Assembly (NCBI GenBank): GCA_050952065.1
Contig: JBMNKF010000001.1
Coordinates: 62,001-126,000, forward strand
Origin: JAXGZG01 sp050952065
Lineage (GTDB): Bacteria > Bacillota > Sulfobacillia > Fermentithermobacillales > Fermentithermobacillaceae
Length of the DNA stretch: 64,000 nucleotides
Direction: 5' to 3'
Shown here piece after piece: positions 58,845-64,000 of the stretch. Position 1 is the first letter of the stretch. Each line of letters opens with the position of its first letter. The notes beneath the pieces were generated by a model. That model ran no database searches and was not told the DNA's origin. It worked only from the letters and a program-made list of their open reading frames with translations. Position numbers and translations under genes: made by a program.

Positions 58845-59690
58845 ATGACTATCCGGTTTGGAGTAGTGGGAGCCGGCACCATGGGAAGGGGTATTGCCGA
58901 GACCGGTCTCGTTTCAGGTTTCGACGTTGTTCTCCTTGATATTTCCGATGAATTGGCACAAAGGGCATATAATGCCGTAGAAAAGAGCCTTGCTCGAGGA
59001 GTTGATCGCGGCCGAATCACTCCAGGTATGAAAGACTCCATGCTATCGCGTTTGAAGTGTGGATCTAATTATTCGCTATTAGCCGACAGAGATGTGGTAA
59101 TTGAAGCGGTTCACGAGAACATGGAGGTAAAACTGCGTACCCTGGAAAGAGTGTCTTTGATAGTGCCGACTGCCGCCCTCATTGGATCCAATACTTCATC
59201 GCTCTCAATCACGTCTTTGTCCAAATCGGTGTCGAGGGCCACACGGTTTGTGGGCGTGCATTTCTTCAACCCGGTGCCCGTCATGAAGCTTGTAGAAATA
59301 GTGCCGGGAGAAGCGACCTCTGAGGATACTGTAGCAAGGGCCAAGGCTCTGGCGGAGAGCATGGGCAAGACCCCGATATTGGTCAAGGAATCTCCCGGGT
59401 TTGTAGTGAATAGACTCCTGTGTCCCCTCATGAACGAAGCGGCCTACCTGGTCATGGATGAAGTGGCATCACCTTCGGAAATCGATGTCGCCATGAAGCT
59501 GGGAGCCAATCACCCCATAGGCCCTCTCGCTTTGGCAGACTTGGTGGGCATCGATGTGCTGTACGCCATCATGAACACCCTGTACACCGAGTTCAAGGAC
59601 CCTAAGTATAAGCCATGCCCACTTCTCCTGGAAATGGTGAACAATGGCAAACTGGGCAGGAAGACAGGTCAAGGGTTCTTCACCTACTGA
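58845..59690 (+). CDS. 3-hydroxyacyl-CoA dehydrogenase (3-hydroxybutyryl-CoA dehydrogenase type)
   Basis: NAD(P)-dependent enzyme of 281 residues. Rossmann motif GVVGAGTMGRGIAE, VIEAVHENMEVK, SNTSSLSI, catalytic His in VGVHFFNPVPVMKLVEIV, and PGFVVNRLLCPLMNEA. It interconverts acetoacetyl-CoA and 3-hydroxybutyryl-CoA in butyrate formation or fatty acid oxidation, working with a crotonase such as that at 19970. GGGGAGG precedes the ATG. A hairpin follows directly. Confidence 0.94.
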   Translation: MTIRFGVVGAGTMGRGIAETGLVSGFDVVLLDISDELAQRAYNAVEKSLARGVDRGRITPGMKDSMLSRLKCGSNYSLLADRDVVIEAVHENMEVKLRTLERVSLIVPTAALIGSNTSSLSITSLSKSVSRATRFVGVHFFNPVPVMKLVEIVPGEATSEDTVARAKALAESMGKTPILVKESPGFVVNRLLCPLMNEAAYLVMDEVASPSEIDVAMKLGANHPIGPLALADLVGIDVLYAIMNTLYTEFKDPKYKPCPLLLEMVNNGKLGRKTGQGFFTY

Positions 59691-59699
59691 TTAATACTG

Positions 59700-59728
59700 A
59701 GACCCATACGTTGGGACCCGTATGGTCT
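59700..59728. terminator. Bidirectional hairpin between convergent genes
   Basis: AGACCCATACG (59700-59710) pairs with CGTATGGTCT (59719-59728) with one bulged base. It lies between the dehydrogenase and the minus-strand kinase gene, touching the latter's stop. Confidence 0.6.
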
Positions 59729-60215
59729 AGAGCTTGTACCCGATCTTTCTGAGGAATGAGTGCCGCCATTGGGTGTCATCAGGGCCTTCTATGCCTTTAG
59801 GCGCACTTCCGTCTATCACGCCCATTATGCCCCGTCCCAAGGAGGTCTTGGCGATTACCACCTGAACGGGGTTAGCGGTAGCGCAGAAGATCCCGCACAC
59901 TTCGGGAACATTCTTAATTGAGTTCAGGACGTTGATGGGGAAGCCTTGTTCCATGAGTATGATGAAGGAGTGACCTGCTCCCAAAGACAATGCGTTGGTT
60001 TTTGCCAGATCGATTAGACCATCGTCGTTGCCCGAGGCTCGCACCAGACAGGCGCCGCTGGCCTCACAGAAGGCTATCCCAAACTTGATGTTGCCTCCTG
60101 CGTTGGCGATCGCCTCATGTAAGTCTTCCACAGTCTTGATGAAATGACTCTGTCCTAAGATTACGTTACACTCTGCGGGTTTTTCTATGGGAACCAGTTC
60201 CCATTGGATCTCCAT
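59727..60215 (-). CDS. Adenosine-specific kinase
   Basis: About 162 residues, start MEIQWELVPIEKP, with ECNVILGQSHFIKTVEDL, FGIAFCEASGACLVRASGND and CATANPVQVVIA, matching the DUF355 family whose archaeal member was reported to bind adenosine and phosphorylate it. It is thought to act in purine salvage, but the function in bacteria is not proven. ATG 60215 has GGAGG 7 nt upstream. It follows the AbrB/PIN pair on the same strand with a gap of about 31 bp. Confidence 0.9.
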   Translation of the reverse strand: MEIQWELVPIEKPAECNVILGQSHFIKTVEDLHEAIANAGGNIKFGIAFCEASGACLVRASGNDDGLIDLAKTNALSLGAGHSFIILMEQGFPINVLNSIKNVPEVCGIFCATANPVQVVIAKTSLGRGIMGVIDGSAPKGIEGPDDTQWRHSFLRKIGYKL

Positions 60216-60246
60216 GCCCAAACCTCCTCAGTGACCCGGATCGACC

Positions 60247-60705
60247 TCAAGAGGTACTTTGATTAGTGTAGGTTTCGCCGTTCTTCCTATCTTCACCTTT
60301 TATTAGCAGGGATGGTTCCCACGCGGCTTTGAGTTTTTCGTTAGCCGTGACCAAAGTCGCGCCCAATGTTCGGGCTAAGTGAAGTGACGCCGACTGGCCG
60401 TACCCCAGTTCCGGCCTTTCCGCGGCAATTCTGGCTACCTGCATGACGTCCCATCCAGTAAAAGGGGTTACTTCACAGGGCAACTGTTCTATAAGAGCCG
60501 CCACTTCATGGAGAACCGAGTCCTCGTTGGCACACTGACCGTATACCTCCAGAAGATCCATGGGCGCTATCTTGACACGGTATCCACACTCAGCCGATTG
60601 CCTGAGAATCCGTTGCACCAAGTGGCCGCCGGGATCCCCCCGCAAGTACGCCAAGAGCGATGACGAATCCATGACAAACGCCTCATTGCCTTGGCAGTCA
60701 ACCAA
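60247..60705 (-). CDS. PIN-domain protein (VapC-like), active site probably degraded
   Basis: A 152-residue PIN fold: FVMDSSSLLAYLRGD with the first Asp, MDLLEVYG with Glu. The third acidic site, usually in a ADA/DAL motif, reads YGQSASLHLA, and the fourth, usually TxD, reads VTANEKL. So two of four metal ligands are missing, and nuclease activity is doubtful. It overlaps the AbrB-type gene by 8 bp, the usual antitoxin-toxin order. The TTG at 60705 is the assumed start since it keeps the first strand; ATG 60672 has a better ribosome site (GAGG) but cuts the strand. Confidence 0.75.
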   Translation of the reverse strand: MVDCQGNEAFVMDSSSLLAYLRGDPGGHLVQRILRQSAECGYRVKIAPMDLLEVYGQCANEDSVLHEVAALIEQLPCEVTPFTGWDVMQVARIAAERPELGYGQSASLHLARTLGATLVTANEKLKAAWEPSLLIKGEDRKNGETYTNQSTS

Positions 60706-60913
60706 TGCCGTCTAGGTCCTCTCTGATCTCATGTCTGGTGCGCCTCAGAAATCCAAGACCGTGGTCTACGGGATCCGAAATCTCGGGAACCAGGACTATC
60801 CTCCCGTCACGTTCGTACACACGGAGATGGGTGCCTTGGCTAAGAGAGAGGCTCTTCCGGAGTTCTATGGGGATCACCACTTGGCCTTTAGACGAGACAG
60901 TGACTCGGTACAT
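60698..60913 (-). CDS. AbrB/MazE/SpoVT family DNA-binding protein (antitoxin)
   Basis: A 71-residue swapped-hairpin transcription factor: YRVTVSSKGQVVIPIELRKSL, then GTHLRVYERDGRIVLVP and a C-terminal tail likely to bind the toxin. In VapB-like pairs it represses its own operon and blocks the PIN toxin. ATG 60913 has AAAGGTGAG upstream; the longer frame lacks a site. It is the first gene of the pair and is divergent from the glutaredoxin gene. Confidence 0.83.
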   Translation of the reverse strand: MYRVTVSSKGQVVIPIELRKSLSLSQGTHLRVYERDGRIVLVPEISDPVDHGLGFLRRTRHEIREDLDGIG

Positions 60914-61101
60914 GCGTCTCACCTTTTCTGGAGAGGTTTGCCCAAAGACTCTTCCTAGTATGCCCGTTGAATGCACGCTTGTGTAAAAACCGGAGTCTTG
61001 GGCCAAGCTTGCTCTTGCAGCCATTGAAAACGTCGAAGGTAAAGTGGAAGATACCCGTAGAACGTTTCCAGAGGTATAAGGTGATTAGGAGGTAATGGAA
61101 G

Positions 61102-61341
61102 ATGGCAGAGCACACGGTTACGGTGTACTCCACGCCGACTTGTCCTTGGTGCACCAGGGTCAAGGCGTATCTAGATGAGATTGGCCAGCCCTACCAGGAG
61201 AAAGACGTCTCCAAAGATATCGCTGCGGCCCGAGAAATGGTCAAGTTTTCTGGACAGATGGGTGTGCCGGTTCTGGACATCGACGGCAAGCCTGTCGTCG
61301 GATTCGACAAAGCGAAAATCGACCAGATGTTAGGGAAGTAG
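61102..61341 (+). CDS. Glutaredoxin family protein
   Basis: A 79-residue thioredoxin-fold protein with the CPWC redox motif (residues 14-17), GVPVLDIDGKPVVGFD as the cis-Pro and glutathione-like binding part. It resembles NrdH/YruB-type small glutaredoxins that take electrons from thioredoxin reductase rather than glutathione. GGAGGTAATGGAAG precedes the ATG. Followed by a strong terminator, so it is monocistronic. Confidence 0.93.
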   Translation: MAEHTVTVYSTPTCPWCTRVKAYLDEIGQPYQEKDVSKDIAAAREMVKFSGQMGVPVLDIDGKPVVGFDKAKIDQMLGK

Positions 61342-61412
61342 GAGGTCAATTTCATCCCGGAGCGTCCTTGCCGGTAGTTTGGGGTCAAGGATGCTCTGGA
61401 AGACTCCATGAT

Positions 61413-61439
61413 CGGGGGCTCGTTGTGGGCGAGCCCCCG
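61413..61439 (+). terminator. Terminator after the glutaredoxin gene
   Basis: CGGGGGCTCG (61413-61422) pairs perfectly with CGAGCCCCCG (61430-61439), followed by GTTTAT. About 70 bp after the stop. Confidence 0.8.
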
Positions 61440-61513
61440 GTTTATCTGGAGGGATTCGTGTTCTGGGCAGCGAAGTGTCTACGCTAGGACGCTTTTTGCC
61501 GGAGGTGTGACTA

Positions 61514-62935
61514 GTGGGAGGCGCGCTGCCCCGGCCGAGAGACCCCTTACCGGGGTCATTTCTGACTAGGGTCTTAGGTAAGGTTTTTGGCGAGGATGCC
61601 GAAAGTCGTCCTATCCTGAAAGCCACTTGGGCATTGGCCTGGCCGGTTGTTCTAGAACAGGCTTTGGCTATGGTGAGCCAAGTAGTGGATATGGCTATGG
61701 TGGGTCGCTTAGGGCAAAACTCGGTGGCGGCTGTGGGCTTGAGCATGCAACCATTCTTTCTCATCAACGCGCTCTTTATGGGCCTGTCTGTGGGTACAAC
61801 AGCTCTTGCCGCAAGAGCTGTGGGCGCGGGGAACAGCGAAGAAGCGGGCCAGGTAACAGGTCAATCCATCGTCATCGCGTTCATATTCGGGTCGATCATA
61901 AGCCTTGTGGGATTCATTAAGGCTGAATGGATCGTTACATTCATGAAGGCAGACGACGCAGTAAGGGCGATAGGGACCGACTACGTAAGAGCCATGATGC
62001 CGGGCATGCTCTTGTTTTTCGTCTTCACTATCGCCACAGGGGCGCTCAGAGGAGCCGGCGACACTCGAACGCCAATGTTCATCAACCTGGGGATCAACGC
62101 CCTTCACATACTCACCAACTACATCCTCATCTTTGGACACCTGGGTGCGCCGGCAATGGGGGCCGCCGGAGCAGGACTGTCCACCTCCATATCGAGGACC
62201 TTGGGAGGGCTTGCCATCTTGGTGGCTTTATCGAGACCCAGGGGGAAACTTGTTGTCAGGTGGAAGAAAATCATGACCGGGTTCGACTGGCGCCTCTTTA
62301 GGAGAATCCTCAATATTGGAGTACCGGCCATGATGGAAAGGGTCCTTACCTCTTCGGGGCAGATAGGCTATGCTCGACAGGTGGCTGGATTGGGAACGAC
62401 CTCCTACGCGGCTCACTCCCTGACTCTCAACTGCGAGTCCTTTTCTTATATGCCGGGCATGGCGTTTGCCACTGCCGCTACCGCACTTGTGGGTCAGCGT
62501 CTAGGTGCTAAGGACCCCGATGGGGCCGAGAAGAGCGCTATCCTGTCCATCAAGATGGGTGTCCTCACGATGGGCAGCATGGGTTTGCTGTTCTTTCTAT
62601 TTCCAAGACAGTTCCTCAGCATTTTCACTAACGATCTTGAGGTCATAGCCAAAGGAATTCCCCTCCTTAGGATTGTGGCTTTTACTCAGATCCCCGAGGC
62701 CATGGGTTTCGTGATTCCCGGAGCTTTGCGCGGTGCAGGCGATACCAGGGTAGCCATGTACGTCACTGTGTTGGGTGTCTGGGGCGTTCGATTTGCCCTC
62801 ACTTATGTCCTCATCAATCACTTGGGGATGGGTCTTGCGGCCGCTTGGGTTGCCATGTTGTTGGACTGGGTTGTCAGGGCCGGCCTGTATTGGGTGCGTC
62901 TCAAGAGAGGACACTGGAAGAAGATCCCCGCGTAG
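61514..62935 (+). CDS. MATE family efflux transporter
   Basis: Twelve-helix multidrug and toxin extrusion protein of 473 residues. Typical blocks: WPVVLEQALAMVSQVVDMAMVGRLG in helix 1, GALRGAGDTRTPM in both halves (the second reads GALRGAGDTRVAM), and TATALVGQRLGAKDP. The two repeats are clear. It exports cationic drugs or metabolites using Na+ or H+. GTG start with GGAGG 8 nt upstream. The next feature is a TPP riboswitch, so its transcript likely ends before that. Confidence 0.94.
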   Translation: MGGALPRPRDPLPGSFLTRVLGKVFGEDAESRPILKATWALAWPVVLEQALAMVSQVVDMAMVGRLGQNSVAAVGLSMQPFFLINALFMGLSVGTTALAARAVGAGNSEEAGQVTGQSIVIAFIFGSIISLVGFIKAEWIVTFMKADDAVRAIGTDYVRAMMPGMLLFFVFTIATGALRGAGDTRTPMFINLGINALHILTNYILIFGHLGAPAMGAAGAGLSTSISRTLGGLAILVALSRPRGKLVVRWKKIMTGFDWRLFRRILNIGVPAMMERVLTSSGQIGYARQVAGLGTTSYAAHSLTLNCESFSYMPGMAFATAATALVGQRLGAKDPDGAEKSAILSIKMGVLTMGSMGLLFFLFPRQFLSIFTNDLEVIAKGIPLLRIVAFTQIPEAMGFVIPGALRGAGDTRVAMYVTVLGVWGVRFALTYVLINHLGMGLAAAWVAMLLDWVVRAGLYWVRLKRGHWKKIPA

Positions 62936-62979
62936 AGATTTGTAAGCAGGTGACACCGCTAGCCGAAAGGAGTAAGATT

Positions 62980-63072
62980 AGGTTAATGGGGAGCCGATAC
63001 CTATCGGCTGAGAAAGGGCTAATGAGCGCCTGACCCTTGGAACCTGTAGGGGTAATGCCCGCGTAGGGAAAT
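62980..63072 (+). promoter_or_regulatory. TPP riboswitch (THI element)
   Basis: The THI-box core is visible: GGGGAGCC (62988-62995), GGCTGAGA (63006-63013), GACCCTTGGAACCTG (from 63032) and the end GGGTAATGCCCGCGTAGGGAA in degenerate form with last bases at 63066-63070. Thiamine pyrophosphate binding is expected to let the downstream terminator form and reduce thiT expression. Confidence 0.93.
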
Positions 63073-63088
63073 TCCGAGTCAGAACGCG

Positions 63089-63111
63089 CCGCCCTCTTGG
63101 TGCGGTTTTTT
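63089..63111 (+). terminator. Terminator of the TPP riboswitch expression platform
   Basis: CCGCCC pairs with GGTGCGG (one bulged T), loop TCTT, followed by TTTTTT (63106-63111). It lies between the aptamer and thiT, so it is the switch's intrinsic terminator. Confidence 0.8.
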
Positions 63112-63146
63112 GTTGCCCTCCCCACACACTCTGGAGGGAGAAACAA

Positions 63147-63653
63147 ATGCGTGACAAGCGGTTGACAGTAGTAGTTGAAGGGGCTCTTATGGTGGCGTTG
63201 GCCTTTGGCTTGAGTTTCATCAAGATTTACTCGGCACCTTACGGCGGTTCGGTGACACTTGGCAGCATGATCCCAATCATGCTCTATGCGGCTCGCAGGG
63301 GTGTAGGGCCTGGACTAGCGGCGGGGGCGGCCCACGGTCTTCTGCAGCTGGTTGTGGAACCTGTCATCTATCATCCGGTGCAAGTGATCCTAGACTACCC
63401 ATTAGCTTTTGGTTTCTTGGGGCTTGCGGGGCTTTTCAAAGAACGAGTTGCATTTGGCGTAACCGTGGGTGTCGCCGGGCGCTTCGTGTCTCATTACCTG
63501 TCCGGCGTAATCTTCTTTGCATCATCGGCCCAGGGTAACCCCTATGTCTACTCGGCTTTATACAATGGAGGTTACTTGGTACCCGAACTCATCGTATCGG
63601 TTCTCATAATCAGGTTTGGTCTCTACAAGGCCGTGGAAGCGGCACGGGTGTAG
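63147..63653 (+). CDS. thiT: Energy-coupled thiamine transporter ThiT
   Basis: ECF-type S component of 168 residues with six membrane helices; ThiT marks are VEGALMVALAFGLSFIKIY, GGSVTLGSMIPIMLYAARRG, HPVQVILDYPLAFGFLGLAG and RFVSHYLSGVIFFA, whose aromatic residues form the thiamine pocket. It needs an EcfAAT module coded elsewhere. GGAGGGAG before the ATG. The TPP riboswitch in its leader confirms the substrate. A thiamine pyrophosphokinase gene follows. Confidence 0.96.
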   Translation: MRDKRLTVVVEGALMVALAFGLSFIKIYSAPYGGSVTLGSMIPIMLYAARRGVGPGLAAGAAHGLLQLVVEPVIYHPVQVILDYPLAFGFLGLAGLFKERVAFGVTVGVAGRFVSHYLSGVIFFASSAQGNPYVYSALYNGGYLVPELIVSVLIIRFGLYKAVEAARV

Positions 63654-63732
63654 GGATAGGGGTTTACCGGCAGAGGCGCACGCCGGCCTGGGCCGACTTA
63701 CGCAGCAGACCGTGATGGAGGGAAGTGGCGCA

Positions 63733-64000
63733 GTGTTTCGGGAGACTTGTGGTGAGTACGCGGTAGTAGTGGCCGGAGGAGAGATTCAGGAGAACTCCCA
63801 ACATCTAAAGCGCCTCCTTGATCTTGTGCGAGGAGCATCATTGCTAGTAGCTGCCGATTCTGGCGCGGCTTTTCTGAGTCAACACAAGATTGTTCCAAGC
63901 GTCTTAGTGGGCGATTTTGACTCTTGTGACGACTCTATAGTCAACGAAATGGAATGCCGCGGAACCGAAATCGTAAGGCTTAACCGCCGCAAAGACAAGA
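63733..64000 (+). CDS. Thiamine diphosphokinase, N-terminal part (runs off the window)
   Basis: The reading frame from GTG 63733 is open to the window end. It reads YAVVVAGGEIQEN, LLVAADSGAAFL and PSVLVGDFDS, the usual start of thiamine pyrophosphokinase (TPK), which makes TPP from imported thiamine and ATP. GGAGGG lies about 10 nt upstream; an ATG at 63715 is in frame without a site. Grouping with thiT under the riboswitch makes uptake and activation one unit. A small CCGGC/GCCGG hairpin is at 63667-63686. Confidence 0.88.
   Translation, partial: MFRETCGEYAVVVAGGEIQENSQHLKRLLDLVRGASLLVAADSGAAFLSQHKIVPSVLVGDFDSCDDSIVNEMECRGTEIVRLNRRKDK

Noticed and set aside
61330..61767. Minus-strand open frame of 145 residues
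   Set aside because: It crosses a terminator and the start of the MATE gene, with no domain or ribosome site.

Overview
The window looks like chromosome of an anaerobic, low-to-moderate-GC Gram-positive bacterium (Bacillota). Evidence: the C-terminus of an [FeFe]-hydrogenase, a SleB-type cell wall hydrolase, a YerB-like DUF3048 lipoprotein, a NiaR (HTH plus 3H domain) niacin repressor, ECF-transporter S components of the NiaX and ThiT types, strong GGAGG ribosome sites with many TTG/GTG starts, and the gene order recJ-apt-relA-dtd-MBL-hisS-aspS that is common in Clostridia and relatives. No rRNA, tRNA, transposase, prophage or CRISPR array was seen. The species was not identified.

Layout. 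0-6 kb: hydrogenase end, an internally duplicated membrane protein, polysaccharide deacetylase, DUF3048 lipoprotein, zinc ribbon protein, then a niacin module (NiaX transporter component with an operator inside its promoter, and NiaR close by) with SleB between them. 6-21 kb: mostly peptide and amino acid use, with an M55 D-aminopeptidase, M20 peptidase, AEC permease, amidohydrolase, HAD phosphatase, two paralogous M14 carboxypeptidases flanking an OGG1-like glycosylase and an EamA exporter, then lipid kinase, class II aldolase, flavin reductase, crotonase and a phospholipase C-like protein. 21-34 kb: typA, a phosphoribosyltransferase/HD hydrolase pair, a surface polysaccharide group (DUF4330, O-antigen ligase-like protein, GT4 glycosyltransferase), an export operon on the minus strand (two half ABC exporters plus an MFS protein), and murJ.

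34-50 kb: S9 peptidase, a DUF559 nuclease, LapA-like protein, then the housekeeping run recJ, apt, relA, dtd, MBL hydrolase, hisS and aspS. The aspS reading frame is broken by one base in motif 3. An ECF sigma factor and a membrane anti-sigma factor with a DUF4349 outer part follow. 49.5-50.8 kb is the oddest stretch: short direct repeats, a 21-bp tandem repeat, a terminator, and a frameshifted HTH-plus-nuclease gene.

50.8-64 kb: polA with a repetitive Gly/Ser/Ala/Asp insert, a dephospho-CoA kinase fused in frame to thioredoxin, threonine aldolase, rarA, small proteins, an AI-2E family permease, 3-hydroxyacyl-CoA dehydrogenase, adenosine-specific kinase, an AbrB/PIN pair with a weak-looking active site, glutaredoxin, a MATE exporter, and a TPP riboswitch with its terminator controlling thiT and the beginning of a thiamine pyrophosphokinase gene that runs off the end.

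The most noteworthy items are the CoaE-thioredoxin fusion, the HTH-nuclease remnant, the aspS frameshift, the NiaR/NiaX circuit with its operator between -35 and -10, the duplicated membrane protein, and the repeat insert in polA. No large undescribed multi-gene system was evident. Start codons were mostly chosen from ribosome site spacing and are inferences.
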